The notes below the pieces were generated by a model that had not been told where the DNA came from, ran no database searches, and saw only the letters and a program-made list of their open reading frames with translations. 64,000 bases of DNA from Profundibacterium mesophilum KAUST100406-0324 (GTDB lineage Bacteria; Pseudomonadota; Alphaproteobacteria; Rhodobacterales; Rhodobacteraceae): the NCBI RefSeq assembly GCF_009835145.1, contig NZ_APKE01000010.1, forward strand, positions 1-64,000, written 5' to 3'. Made by a program: the position numbers and the translations under genes. Shown one piece after another: positions 28,324-37,234 of the stretch. Position 1 is the first letter of the stretch. Every line of letters starts with the position of its first letter.

Positions 28324-29826
28324 ATGGCAAAGCCAAAGAAGCAGCCCCGCCCCAAGGCGCAGACGCCCAAGGGATTTCGCGACTATTTCGGCGCCGAGGT
28401 CACACGTCGCCGCGCCATGCTCGAGACGATCGCCAAGGTCTATCACCGCTACGGCTTCGATGCCCTCGAGACGAGCGCGGTTGAGACGGTCGAGACGCTC
28501 GGAAAATTCCTGCCCGACGTGGACCGGCCGAACGAGGGCGTCTTTGCCTGGCAGGAGGACGATGCGGGCAACGCGGCCGACTGGCTGGCGCTGCGCTATG
28601 ACCTGACCGCGCCGCTCGCGCGGGTTGCCGCGCAGTACCGCCAGGATCTTCCCAGCCCCTACCGGCGCTACGCGATGGGTCCGGTCTGGCGCAACGAGAA
28701 GCCCGGGCCGGGGCGGTTCCGGCAGTTCTACCAATGCGACGCCGACACGGTCGGCGCGCCCTCCGTCGCCGCCGATGCCGAGATCTGTGCGATGCTGTGC
28801 GACACGCTGGAGGCGGTGGGGATCGCGCGCGGCGATTACATGGTCAAGATCAACAACCGCAAGGTCCTCAACGGTGTGATGGAGATGGCCGGCGTGCTCG
28901 ACCCGTCCGATCCGTCGCGTTTCGAAACGGAGCGCGGCATCGTCCTGCGCGCCATCGACAAGCTCGACCGCCTGGGGGTCGCGGGCGTGCGGGCCCTGCT
29001 GGGCGAGGGGCGGCGCGACGAGAGCGGCGACGTGACGCGGGGGGCCGGGCTCGACGAGGCGCGGATCGACATCGTGATCGGCTTCGTCGAGGCCCGCCGG
29101 GGCGACGCGGCCGAGACCACGGCGCGGCTGCGCGAGCTGGTCGGTTCATCGGAGGCGGGCCGCGCCGGCATCGATGAGCTGGAGACGATCGCCGGGCTTT
29201 TGCGCGCGCAGGGCTACGGGCCGGAGCGGGCCGAGATCGACCCGGCCGTCGTGCGCGGGCTGGGCTATTATACCGGGCCCGTCTTCGAGGCCGAGCTGAC
29301 CTTCGAGATCACCGGGGAGGACGGGCAGGCGCGCAATTTCGGCAGCGTTGCCGGCGGGGGGCGCTATGATGACCTGGTCAAGCGGTTCACCGGGCAGGAA
29401 GTGCCCGCCACGGGCGTGTCGATCGGGGTCGACAGGCTGCTTGCCGCGCTGTCGGCGCGGGGAGAGGACGTGGCGCCCGAGGCCGGTCCGGTGGTGATCA
29501 CGGTGATGGATCGCGACAGGATGGCCGATTACCAGGCCATGGCTTCCGAGTTGCGCGCCGCCGGCATCCGCGCCGAAGTCTATCTCGGCAACCCGAAGAA
29601 TTTCGGCAACCAGCTCAAATATGCCGACCGCCGCGCCGCGCCGATCGCGGTCATCGAGGGGGCGGAGGAGCAAGCGCGCGGCATCGTGCAGATCAAGGAT
29701 CTGGCCCTTGGCGCGAAGATCGCCCAAAATGCCAGCGTCGAGGAATGGAAGGCGCAGCCCGCACAGTTCGAATGCCCGCGCGGCGAGATGGTCGCGCAGA
29801 TCGCCGGCCGGCTGGGCCTCGAATGA
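28324..29826 (+). CDS. hisS: Histidyl-tRNA synthetase
   Basis: This 500-residue class II aminoacyl-tRNA synthetase charges tRNA-His. Motif 1 region [10 protein letters not shown], motif 2 [20 protein letters not shown], the histidine-specific motif [11 protein letters not shown] and motif 3 [10 protein letters not shown] are all visible. The C-terminal anticodon-binding domain follows from about residue 400. It is the first gene of a hisS-hisZ-hisG operon: its stop overlaps the hisZ ATG (ATGA at 29823-29826). The start ATG 28324 leads into a Lys/Pro-rich leader before the core. Confidence 0.95.
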   Translation: MAKPKKQPRPKAQTPKGFRDYFGAEVTRRRAMLETIAKVYHRYGFDALETSAVETVETLGKFLPDVDRPNEGVFAWQEDDAGNAADWLALRYDLTAPLARVAAQYRQDLPSPYRRYAMGPVWRNEKPGPGRFRQFYQCDADTVGAPSVAADAEICAMLCDTLEAVGIARGDYMVKINNRKVLNGVMEMAGVLDPSDPSRFETERGIVLRAIDKLDRLGVAGVRALLGEGRRDESGDVTRGAGLDEARIDIVIGFVEARRGDAAETTARLRELVGSSEAGRAGIDELETIAGLLRAQGYGPERAEIDPAVVRGLGYYTGPVFEAELTFEITGEDGQARNFGSVAGGGRYDDLVKRFTGQEVPATGVSIGVDRLLAALSARGEDVAPEAGPVVITVMDRDRMADYQAMASELRAAGIRAEVYLGNPKNFGNQLKYADRRAAPIAVIEGAEEQARGIVQIKDLALGAKIAQNASVEEWKAQPAQFECPRGEMVAQIAGRLGLE

Positions 29827-30911
29827 CCGGCGCTTTGGGCGAGAAGGCGGCCGCGCGCCGCGAGGCGGCACGGCTGCTCGATCGGTTCGTGGCAGCGGGG
29901 GCCGTTCCGGTCGAGACCGCGATCCTGCAACCCGCGGGCGCGCTGCTCGATCTGTATGGCGAGGATATCAGGGCGCGGGCCTTCACCACCAGCGATCCGC
30001 TGCGCGGCGAGCGGATGCTGCGTCCCGATTTCACGGTTCCCGTGGTGCTGATGCATATGGAGCAGGGGGCGGAGCCGGCCCGCTACGCCTATGCCGGCGA
30101 GATTTTCCGCCGGCAGGAACATGATGCCGAACGCGCCGCGGAATATTTCCAGGCGGGGTTCGAGATCTTCGACCGGACCGATCCGGCCGCCGCCGATGCG
30201 GAGGTCTTCGCGCTGATCGCCGAGCAGCTTCGCACGCTCGATCTCGACGTGGTGACGGGCGATATCGGGATCCTGAGCGCCGCGGTGCAGGGATTGAGGC
30301 TGTCCGATCGGCGCAAGGCGGCCCTGATGCGTCACATCTGGCGCCCGGAGCGGTTCCGCCGCCTGGTCGAGCGCTTCGGCGCCCCGCCGCCGCCGCGTCC
30401 GCTGCTCGATGCGCCCGACCCGCTGGAAGATGCCGGCCCCGAGATCGGGTTGCGCGGACGCGGGGAGGTCGAGACCCGCCTCGAACGCCTGCGCCGCGAC
30501 CGCGAGGAGCCGCCGCTCGCCGCCGAGCAGGTCACGCTACTCGATGGGTTGCTCTCGCTCTCGGCGCCCAGCGACGCGGCCCTCGCGGCCTTGCGCGCGA
30601 TGGAGGCGGGCCTGCCGTCGATCGCGCCGGCCAACGATGCGCTCGAACGGCGACTCGACGCGCTGGAGCGGCGCGGCATCGCGCCCCGAAGCCTGCTCTT
30701 CGAGGCCGGCTATGGCCGGGCCAGCATGGAATATTACAGCGGCTTCGTCTTCGGCTTCCACGCGGCCGGACGCCCCGATCTGCCGGTCGTGGCCACCGGG
30801 GGGCGCTATGATGCCCTGACCCGCCACCTGGGGCAGGGGGCGGCCATTCCGGCCGTGGGCGGCGTGATCCGGCCGGGGCTGTGCATCGAGCTTTCGGAGG
30901 GCAGGACGTGA
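29823..30911 (+). CDS. hisZ: ATP phosphoribosyltransferase regulatory subunit
   Basis: This 362-residue HisRS paralogue lacks the anticodon domain and assembles with short-form HisG to give active, histidine-inhibited ATP phosphoribosyltransferase. The class II core is recognisable ([37 protein letters not shown]) while tRNA-charging residues are not conserved. Start ATG 29823 overlaps the hisS stop, and its stop overlaps the hisG GTG start. This hisS-hisZ-hisG order is familiar in alphaproteobacteria. Confidence 0.93.
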   Translation: MTGALGEKAAARREAARLLDRFVAAGAVPVETAILQPAGALLDLYGEDIRARAFTTSDPLRGERMLRPDFTVPVVLMHMEQGAEPARYAYAGEIFRRQEHDAERAAEYFQAGFEIFDRTDPAAADAEVFALIAEQLRTLDLDVVTGDIGILSAAVQGLRLSDRRKAALMRHIWRPERFRRLVERFGAPPPPRPLLDAPDPLEDAGPEIGLRGRGEVETRLERLRRDREEPPLAAEQVTLLDGLLSLSAPSDAALAALRAMEAGLPSIAPANDALERRLDALERRGIAPRSLLFEAGYGRASMEYYSGFVFGFHAAGRPDLPVVATGGRYDALTRHLGQGAAIPAVGGVIRPGLCIELSEGRT

Positions 30912-31621
30912 CGCTGAAGCTTGGAGTGCCGTCCAAGGGACGGTTGATGGAAAAGACCTTCGACTGGTTCGGCGCGCATGGCGTCTCGCTGCGCCGCACG
31001 GGCGCGGAGCGGGAATATTCGGGTGCCGTGGAGGGGATCGAGGGGATCGAACTGGTCCTGCTGAGCGCCTCCGAGATCCCGCGCGAACTTGCCCAGGGAC
31101 GTATCCACCTTGGGGTGACGGGCTCCGATCTGGTGCGCGAGACGCTGCCGGCCTGGGATGCGCTCGTGGAGGAGGTCACGCCGATGGGCTTCGGCCATGC
31201 CGATCTCGTCATCGCGGTCCCGCGCTTCTGGGTGGATGTCGAGACGCTCGACGATCTCGACGCGGTCTGTGCCGATTTTCGCGCCGCCCACGGCTTCCGC
31301 CTGCGCATCGCGACCAAGTATCACCGCCTCGTTCGGATGCATCTCACCCGGCACGGCGTGGCCGATTACCAGCTGGTCGACAGCCAGGGCGCGACGGAAG
31401 GCACGGTGCGCAACGAGACCGCCGAAGCGATCGCCGACATCACGTCGACCGGGGAGACGTTGCGGGCGAACCACCTGCGCGTTCTTGAGGGCCCGCCGGT
31501 CCATGCGAGCCAGGCCACCCTCTTCCGCTCGCGCCGCGCGCAGCCCGATGCCGCGCAGCGCGAGGCAATGAAGGCCCTGCTCTCCAGGCTCGGGGTCGCG
31601 CGTCCGGCGGGGGCGACCTAG
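30908..31621 (+). CDS. hisG: ATP phosphoribosyltransferase, short form
   Basis: This 237-residue enzyme catalyses the first step of histidine biosynthesis (ATP plus PRPP to phosphoribosyl-ATP). Visible are LGVPSKGRLME at the N terminus, the GVTGSDLV segment, and the PRPP-binding stretch near QGATEGTVRNETAEAIADI. The C-terminal regulatory domain of long-form HisG is absent, which agrees with the hisZ gene directly upstream. The start is GTG 30908 overlapping the hisZ stop, with GGAGGG a few bases before; the ATG at 30881 would lie inside hisZ and adds no family-like sequence. Confidence 0.93.
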   Translation: MTLKLGVPSKGRLMEKTFDWFGAHGVSLRRTGAEREYSGAVEGIEGIELVLLSASEIPRELAQGRIHLGVTGSDLVRETLPAWDALVEEVTPMGFGHADLVIAVPRFWVDVETLDDLDAVCADFRAAHGFRLRIATKYHRLVRMHLTRHGVADYQLVDSQGATEGTVRNETAEAIADITSTGETLRANHLRVLEGPPVHASQATLFRSRRAQPDAAQREAMKALLSRLGVARPAGAT

Positions 31622-32049
31622 CGCACACCGATCTCGGCCAGGGCCGCGGCAAGCGCGGGGGGCAGGTCGGGCTCCTGCGCGTGCCCCTTGCGCAGATCGC
31701 CCGGCGCGTCCTCCGGCGCGAGGTAGCGCCAGCCTTGGAAGGCACGCCGCTGCACCGCCTCGGTGCGGCAGATCTCGGGATCGAGAACGAGGCCGCAGCG
31801 CCGGATCCCGTCGCCCCGATCCACATCGTCGAGCCGCACGATGCGCTGGCGTGCCAGGATCACCCCCTTGATCACCCAGTAGAGCGAGCCGCCGGCGAGG
31901 ATTTCTTCGGCGCGCTTCGGCCACATCCGCGTGACATGACGCGGAGCGCCGTCGGGACCGCGTCCGCGGCTCGACGATTGCCATTGCGACAGCTCCTCGA
32001 CGCTGGAGGCCCCGACGCAGAGCTTGAGGAGGTTAACATGTTCGGCCAT
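31618..32049 (-). CDS. DUF1489-family protein
   Basis: This 143-residue cytoplasmic protein resembles the DUF1489 family found in alphaproteobacteria. Recognisable segments are HVNLLKLCVGA at the N terminus, RHVTRMWPKRAEEIL, GSLYWVIKGVILARQRI and RRAFQGWRYL. No catalytic motif is apparent. Its stop overlaps the hisG stop region tail-to-tail by four bases. The start is ATG 32049 rather than 32073, because it gives the family N terminus directly. Confidence 0.75.
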   Translation of the reverse strand: MAEHVNLLKLCVGASSVEELSQWQSSSRGRGPDGAPRHVTRMWPKRAEEILAGGSLYWVIKGVILARQRIVRLDDVDRGDGIRRCGLVLDPEICRTEAVQRRAFQGWRYLAPEDAPGDLRKGHAQEPDLPPALAAALAEIGVR

Positions 32050-32154
32050 ATGGCGATCCTTCAGTTGAGCCACAACCTATAGTGATTTTGCATCGGGACA
32101 ATGCGAGAGCTAGTGTTCGAGATTGACCATCGCGGCTTGCGGCGGTATCCCTCG

Positions 32155-32177
32155 GGTCCTCCCAGAAACGAAGGACC
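32155..32177 (+). promoter_or_regulatory. Hairpin covering the nrdJ ribosome binding region
   Basis: GGTCCT at 32155-32160 is inverted as AGGACC at 32172-32177 with an 11-base loop. The right arm overlaps AAGGA, the best ribosome binding sequence before the nrdJ ATG at 32185, so folding could reduce initiation. No B12-riboswitch landmark was recognised upstream. This is a structural suggestion only. Confidence 0.3.
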
Positions 32178-32184
32178 GTCCGGA

Positions 32185-34491
32185 ATGACCCGATTCACCG
32201 CACCCATCGCCGAGCAGATATGGGACATGAAATACCGGTTCAAGAATGCCGAGGGTCAGGCCCATGACGCGACGGTCGAGGATAGCTGGCGCCGGATCGC
32301 CCGCGCCACCGCCTCCGTGGAAGCCGATGACGCGCTCTGGGAGAACCGTTTCTACGAGGCGCTCGAGGATTTCCGTTTCCTGCCGGCGGGCCGGATCACC
32401 GCCGGCGCGGGGACGGGGCGGGCAGTGACGCTGTTCAACTGTTTCGTCATGGGCACGGTCCCCGACAGCATGGGCGGGATCTTCGACATGCTCAAGGAGG
32501 CCGCCCTGACGATGCAGCAGGGGGGCGGGATCGGCTACGACTTCTCGACCATCCGGCCGCGCGGGGCGGATGTGAAGGGCGTCGCGGCGGATGCCTCCGG
32601 GCCCCTGTCCTTCATGGACGTGTGGGACGCGATGTGCCGCACCATCATGAGCGCCGGCTCGCGGCGCGGCGCGATGATGGCCACCATGCGCTGTGACCAT
32701 CCCGACATCGAGGATTTCATCGCCGCCAAGTCCGATCCCGCGCGGCTGCGCAACTTCAACGTCTCGGTGCTGGTCACCGATCCGTTCATGGAGGCGGTCA
32801 AGGCCGATGGCACCTGGGAGCTGACCTTCGGCGGCAAGGTCATGAAGACGGTCGAGGCCCGCGATCTGTGGAACCGGATCATGCGCGCGACCTATGATTA
32901 TGCCGAGCCGGGGGTGATCTTCATCGACCGGATCAACAAGATGAACAACCTCGCCTATTGCGAGACGATCGCGGCCACCAATCCTTGTGGCGAGCAGCCG
33001 CTGCCGCCCTATGGCGCCTGCCTCTTGGGCAGCATCAACCTCGCGCGGCTGGTCAGCGATCCGTTCGGGCCGCGGGCGGGGCTCGACGAGGTGGCGCTGG
33101 GCGAGCTGGTGGCGACGGCGGTGCGGATGATGGACAATGTCGTCGACGCGTCCCGGTTCCCCCTCGAGGCGCAGGCCGAGGAGGCGCGCAACAAGCGCCG
33201 GATCGGTCTGGGCGTGACGGGGCTCGCGGATGCGCTGCTGATGGTCGGGCTGCGCTACGGCTCGGACGCCGCGGCCGCGCGCACCGAGGCCTGGATGAAG
33301 GCGATCGCGCGTGCCGCCTATCTCGCCTCGGTGGAGCTGGCCAGGGAGAAGGGCGCCTTCCCGCTCTTCGACGCCGAGAAGTTCCTCGCCTCGGGCGCGA
33401 TGATGCAGATGGACGAGGATGTGCGCGCGGCGATCGCCGAGCATGGCATTCGCAACGCGCTTCTGACCAGCGTCGCGCCGACGGGCACCATCTCGCTCTA
33501 TGCCGGCAATGTCAGTTCGGGGATCGAGCCCGTCTTCGCCTATGCCTACAAGCGCAAGGTGCTGCAGAAGGATGGCAGCCGGACCGAGGAGGAGGTCGTC
33601 GATTACGCGGTGCAGATGTGGCGTGAGAAGTTCGGCGATGCCGAACTGCCCGACTATTTCGTGAACGCGCAGACCCTGGCACCCGCCGATCACGTCAAGA
33701 TGCAGGCCGCGGCCCAGAAATGGGTCGACTCGTCGATCTCCAAGACCATCAACTGTCCCGAGGACATCGATTTCGACGCCTTCAAGGAAGTCTACATGCA
33801 AGCCTACGAGACGGGCTGCAAGGGCTGCACCACCTACCGGCCCAACGCCGTCACGGGCAGCGTGCTGAGCGTGAGCGAAGAGAGCCCGAAGGCCAAGGAC
33901 GCCCCCGAAATCGTCGCGAACACCGATGCCGAGCCGCAGCAGCCGCATGGCGACGTGGTCTACATGACCGAACCGCTCGATCGCCCTTCCGAGCTCGAGG
34001 GCAGCACCTACAAGATCAAGTGGCCCGGCAGCGAACATGCGCTCTACATCACGGTGAACGATCTCGTCGTCGCGGGGCATCGCCGTCCCTTCGAGGTCTT
34101 CATCAATTCCAAGAACATGGAGAACTTCGCCTGGACGGTCGCGCTCACGCGGATGATCTCCGCCGTGTTCCGCCGCGGCGGCGATGTCAGCTTCGTCGTC
34201 GAGGAGCTCAAGGCCGTCTTCGATCCGCGCGGTGGCGCCTGGATCCAGGGCAAGTATATTCCCTCGATCCTGGCGGCGATCGGCGGGGTCATCGAGAAGC
34301 ACATGATCGCGACCGGCTTTCTCGCCGGCGAGGGCATGGGCCTCAAGACCGACCCGCAGGCGCAGATCGTCGCCACGGCGACAGGCGCGCCGGCAGGCGG
34401 ACGAACCTGTTCGAGCTGCGGCAGCTTCGAGATGCGGATGGTCGAAGGCTGCATGACCTGCGCGTCTTGCGGTTTCTCCAAATGCGGCTGA
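32185..34491 (+). CDS. nrdJ: Class II (adenosylcobalamin-dependent) ribonucleotide reductase
   Basis: This 768-residue enzyme reduces ribonucleotides to deoxyribonucleotides using adenosylcobalamin, with no oxygen requirement and no separate radical subunit. The catalytic loop is seen as ATNPCGEQPL with the following GACLLGSINL, and QQGGGIGYDFS belongs to the core barrel. A GTISLYAGNVSSGIEP segment fits the substrate site. The C-terminal cysteine array (CSSCGSF ... CMTCASCGFSKCG) is typical of NrdJ and supports zinc binding or thiol exchange. ATG 32185 follows AAGGA at about ten bases. No class I nrdAB genes are seen nearby. Confidence 0.94.
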   Translation: MTRFTAPIAEQIWDMKYRFKNAEGQAHDATVEDSWRRIARATASVEADDALWENRFYEALEDFRFLPAGRITAGAGTGRAVTLFNCFVMGTVPDSMGGIFDMLKEAALTMQQGGGIGYDFSTIRPRGADVKGVAADASGPLSFMDVWDAMCRTIMSAGSRRGAMMATMRCDHPDIEDFIAAKSDPARLRNFNVSVLVTDPFMEAVKADGTWELTFGGKVMKTVEARDLWNRIMRATYDYAEPGVIFIDRINKMNNLAYCETIAATNPCGEQPLPPYGACLLGSINLARLVSDPFGPRAGLDEVALGELVATAVRMMDNVVDASRFPLEAQAEEARNKRRIGLGVTGLADALLMVGLRYGSDAAAARTEAWMKAIARAAYLASVELAREKGAFPLFDAEKFLASGAMMQMDEDVRAAIAEHGIRNALLTSVAPTGTISLYAGNVSSGIEPVFAYAYKRKVLQKDGSRTEEEVVDYAVQMWREKFGDAELPDYFVNAQTLAPADHVKMQAAAQKWVDSSISKTINCPEDIDFDAFKEVYMQAYETGCKGCTTYRPNAVTGSVLSVSEESPKAKDAPEIVANTDAEPQQPHGDVVYMTEPLDRPSELEGSTYKIKWPGSEHALYITVNDLVVAGHRRPFEVFINSKNMENFAWTVALTRMISAVFRRGGDVSFVVEELKAVFDPRGGAWIQGKYIPSILAAIGGVIEKHMIATGFLAGEGMGLKTDPQAQIVATATGAPAGGRTCSSCGSFEMRMVEGCMTCASCGFSKCG

Positions 34492-34784
34492 ACCGGGAAA
34501 GTTCATTTGTGTGTCGCCAAGCAAAGTTTGCACTTTTTGGACAGCTTCGCGCACATTTTACAAGATATTAGCGCACATTGGCAGTCACGACGTGAAGCGA
34601 GAGCGTCGGCACCAGATCGCTACTCCACAGACGTAGGACGGACCCAAGACCGGAGCAAGCGGCCTCTTCCGAGCCCGAGAATCACAAAAAAAGGGCCGCG
34701 GGTGATCCGCGGCCCTTTCAGGTTCCGACGCCAGCTTTCGCCGATCTTTGGCCATATCGAGCGAATGACCTCCGTGGCTTCCAG
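34492..34784. other. Intergenic region without recognised gene, lower GC
   Basis: The 293 bases after nrdJ are noticeably richer in A and T than the surrounding genes (for example the tract around 34520-34570). A plus-strand open frame crosses it but has no family-like sequence and runs antisense to the next genes. The only structure found is the terminator at 34686-34715. Confidence 0.6.
34686..34715 (-). terminator. Intrinsic terminator for the minus-strand genes
   Basis: GGGCCGCGG (34693-34701) and CCGCGGCCC (34707-34715) form a 9-bp GC stem with a 5-base loop. Read on the minus strand it is followed by seven T (complement of A at 34686-34692), the classic intrinsic terminator. It would end transcription of the two small minus-strand ORFs at 34785-35516. 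On the plus strand only TTT follows. Confidence 0.85.
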
Positions 34785-35233
34785 TCAGATCATTTTGACG
34801 CCGACGGCTCCGCGGCGGCAACCACATGGCGCATTTTCGAGCACCGCCCGCGCCATAAGCAGATCGGTGGTGCGCCACGCCTGGCGGAGGAACTCGTCGA
34901 GCATTCGAGCAAGATTTCGACCCGTCGTCCGGTCTCGGTCCCACCAATCGTATAGGGGTCACCTTCCTCCGTGTGGCACAGCGTGGGAGCCTCTCCCAAC
35001 TCTCGGATCAGGGACCGAAGACGCGGCGATACCTCGCTGGCCTCCTCCAATCCTGAGGGCGTCATGAGCTTTTCCGGAGGCGCCTTGCACGCGCGATCCA
35101 AGGCGAAGCGCATTGAGGGGGGTAGATTTTCGCGGACCTCGAAAACCGCACCTCGAAGCCGACGCTGCCATCCAATCAGGTCTGCCATCTGCTCTTCCAT
35201 CCCCGTTACGTGTGCAGTGGAATTGAGCGCCAT
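34785..35233 (-). pseudogene. Small hypothetical gene with a frameshift
   Basis: A clear ribosome binding site (AAGGAG, six bases before ATG 35233) starts a protein beginning MALNSTAHVTGMEEQM. It reads well to EEGDP. Beyond the G run at 34955-34958 (CCCC on the coding strand) the reading continues better in another frame as YDWWDRDRTTGRNLARMLDEF and LRQAWRTTDLLMARA, ending at 34785-34787. In the original frame it ends at 34790 with low-quality sequence (CSTSSSARRG). One missing C would restore a protein of about 148 residues. It may be a true mutation or a sequencing error. No family is recognised. Confidence 0.55.
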
Positions 35234-35277
35234 ATTGTTCTCCTTGTCTGATGGCGACAGCACGCCGACACGTCAAG

Positions 35278-35297
35278 CTGGCGCACGCATGCGCCAG
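35278..35297. repeat. Perfect inverted repeat between two small ORFs
   Basis: CTGGCGCA (35278-35285) and TGCGCCAG (35290-35297) form an 8-bp stem around a 4-base loop, in the spacer between the two minus-strand small ORFs. No T run follows on either strand, so a terminator role is doubtful. It could be an operator or an RNA processing site. Confidence 0.45.
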
Positions 35298-35303
35298 GAT
35301 GGC

Positions 35304-35516
35304 TCAGGCGGCCATGTTTGCGGTTTGCGCTCGAGCTTGCCGCAATCCATCGAGACGTAGGCAGATCTCTTCGACGACAGGATCAGAAGGATCGATGCGT
35401 GCAAAGCGCTCGGCTTCTACGCTGTCCATCTCCTGGACGTTCTCCAGACCAAGCAGATCTTCCAGAGCATTGAGCTCTCGTTCCATCCGGCTGGTGAGCG
35501 ATGATGCAAGGCTCAC
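35304..35516 (-). CDS. Small hypothetical protein, start uncertain
   Basis: From GTG 35516 the frame gives a 70-residue acidic, helix-rich protein (RMERELNALEDLLGLENV, then ICLRLDGLRQARAQTANMAA). The same frame stays open upstream to a TAG at 35646-35648 with protein-like sequence (RAHRLIDDVSL just before the GTG). No ATG/GTG/TTG with a good ribosome site is seen in that extension. The gene may therefore be 5'-truncated. It lies just upstream of the frameshifted gene on the same strand and could be transcribed with it. No family is recognised. Confidence 0.45.
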   Translation of the reverse strand: MSLASSLTSRMERELNALEDLLGLENVQEMDSVEAERFARIDPSDPVVEEICLRLDGLRQARAQTANMAA

Positions 35517-35857
35517 ATCGTCGATGAGACGATGGGCGCGTGCTTCGGCGGCCGGCCCGCCAAGAAGCGCAGCCGACGAGCAGAACGCTGCGGCGTTGTC
35601 GAGAATGAAGACGGAGTGGGGAGGCGTGAAACAGAAATCACGGGGCTATTCAGCATGACGTTAGTGGGGGGCAGCAGCAAAGTCCGGCACTCCAACACGC
35701 CGACTCGACGCTATCATGCGAGTGCAGCGAATATCCGGTTCGACGGTCTGCGTCGTAGCATTGCAAAGGCCTGATAAACGGCCGGTTTGGGCCGGTCACG
35801 ACAGGCGCGTCCATGCTGCGGCTGCGAAGGCGGCCGCAGCGCGGGTGCTTTTGACGG
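35517..35857. other. Intergenic region with no intact gene
   Basis: This 341-base stretch lies between the small ORF and the tctE-like kinase. Its left third is the open upstream extension of the 35304-35516 frame. I see no RNA gene or mobile-element end in the rest; short open frames on both strands have no family-like features. It may be degraded sequence at the left border of the tricarboxylate cluster. Confidence 0.5.
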
Positions 35858-37234
35858 TCAACGCGCGGCGCTTTCGGCGCGGGAAATCGGAAGCTGGATC
35901 GAGATGCTCGCACCTTCCGCCCGTGGTTCGATGACGAGACGTCCCCCATAGCGTTTGGCGATAGCCTCCGTGATCGAGAGCCCGAGGCCGCTGCCACTCG
36001 ACGGCCCGATCTGGCCGAAGCGCTTCAAGGCCGTATCCGTGTCATCGGGCGACAGGCCGATGCCGTCATCTATGACGCGGACCACCGCCATGTTTGATTC
36101 ACGTAGTAGCGCAACCCGAACCGAGTGTAGGCCTGGCCCGCCATGGCGACGGGCATTGTCGATAAGATTTTTGACTGCTTCGCCCGCGTGGACTGGGTCC
36201 ATTCGGACCGGCAATGCAGGCGCGCTTGCCGCCAGCTCGAAATCCAGCCCTGCTTCAAGCGCCGCGGCACCCTCGAACGCGCAGATTTCCTCGATCTCGA
36301 CAATGAGGTCGATTTCCGGAACCTCGTTCTCAGGCGTGGCGTAGCGCAGCCTCTCGAGCGACAGGAGCTGTTCCGTGAGCCGAACCGACCGGCGGGCGGC
36401 CTCGACAACCGCATCGAGCCGCTGGTCGCGTTCGGCGGGCTCGCCCGCATCCCGTGCGGTCTGTGCCAGAGACAAAGTCGCGGTGGCCGGGTTGCGCAGC
36501 TGGTGCGCCGCGTCAGAGACGAAGGCTTGATGCGCTGCAATGCTATCGCGCATCTGGCTGATCAACCGGTTCAGCGTGGCGACGATCCCGGCGACTTCGG
36601 GCGGCACCGCGCGCCGGATCGGGGTCAGATCGTCGGGCGAGCGCAGCGCGATCGCGGCTTCCAGGTCAGTGAGTGGACGCAGGCCGCGCGCCACGCCGAA
36701 CCACATCAGACCCGCGAGCACGACGAGCAATGCCCCCATCGTTCTGAGCGAACGCAGCGCCTGTGCCCGGGCGAAGGCATGACGCTCGGCGGTGCGCTGC
36801 CAGACTGTCATTCGCGACTCTCCGGTCAGGTTGCCCAGCGTGCTGCGTTCGACCAGCTGCAAGATCCGCACCTCTTCGCCACGGTAGCTCCCTTTGCCAA
36901 AGACGATCGGTCCTTCGGTCGCGTCCTCGGCACGAGGCGGGTAGGCGTAGCCGGTGATATAGACGCCGTCGGGGCCGGTAACGTGGTAGAACACTTCGCC
37001 GCCCGAGACATCGTTGAGGAGGTCGCGCGTTGCCGGGGTGAGCGCGTCGCCGCCCGAGATCGTGACATCGCGCGAGATCGCCAACGCCGTGGCCAGCAGT
37101 GACCGGTCGAAGATCTCCTCGGCGGTGGACTGCGCTACGGAGTAGCGCCACACCCCCAGCGCCACCGCGACGAGTACCAGCGGCACCAGCGTCAGGGCGA
37201 GCAGTCGGACGCGCAGTGAAGCCGGACGCCTCAT
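35858..37234 (-). CDS. tctE: TctE-type sensor histidine kinase
   Basis: This 458-residue membrane histidine kinase has an N-terminal helix at about 10-30, a periplasmic domain of some 130 residues and a second helix near 170-190. An H-box DAAHQLRNP with the phospho-His follows. The ATP-binding domain has N-box NLIDNARRHGG, DDGIGLSP and GSGLGLSI. It is complete, unlike the two other kinases in this window. Its ATG 37234 overlaps the regulator stop (ATGA). Located next to the divergent tctC-tctAB genes, it most likely senses an extracytoplasmic tricarboxylate, as TctE of Salmonella does; the name rests on context and architecture. Confidence 0.8.
   Translation of the reverse strand: MRRPASLRVRLLALTLVPLVLVAVALGVWRYSVAQSTAEEIFDRSLLATALAISRDVTISGGDALTPATRDLLNDVSGGEVFYHVTGPDGVYITGYAYPPRAEDATEGPIVFGKGSYRGEEVRILQLVERSTLGNLTGESRMTVWQRTAERHAFARAQALRSLRTMGALLVVLAGLMWFGVARGLRPLTDLEAAIALRSPDDLTPIRRAVPPEVAGIVATLNRLISQMRDSIAAHQAFVSDAAHQLRNPATATLSLAQTARDAGEPAERDQRLDAVVEAARRSVRLTEQLLSLERLRYATPENEVPEIDLIVEIEEICAFEGAAALEAGLDFELAASAPALPVRMDPVHAGEAVKNLIDNARRHGGPGLHSVRVALLRESNMAVVRVIDDGIGLSPDDTDTALKRFGQIGPSSGSGLGLSITEAIAKRYGGRLVIEPRAEGASISIQLPISRAESAAR

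Noticed and set aside
32050-32184. Cobalamin riboswitch before nrdJ
   Set aside because: Only 135 bases are available and no B12-box-like sequence or the required multi-stem fold could be recognised.
32110-34554. Minus-strand open frame of over 800 codons
   Set aside because: Antisense of nrdJ with His/Arg-rich composition and no recognisable domain.
34507-35067. Plus-strand open frame after nrdJ
   Set aside because: Ser/Arg/Pro-rich shadow with no ribosome site; it runs antisense to a minus-strand gene with a clear ribosome site and through a terminator.
36143-37102. Plus-strand open frame inside the tctE region
   Set aside because: Antisense of an intact histidine kinase with all conserved boxes; no ribosome site or domain on the plus strand.
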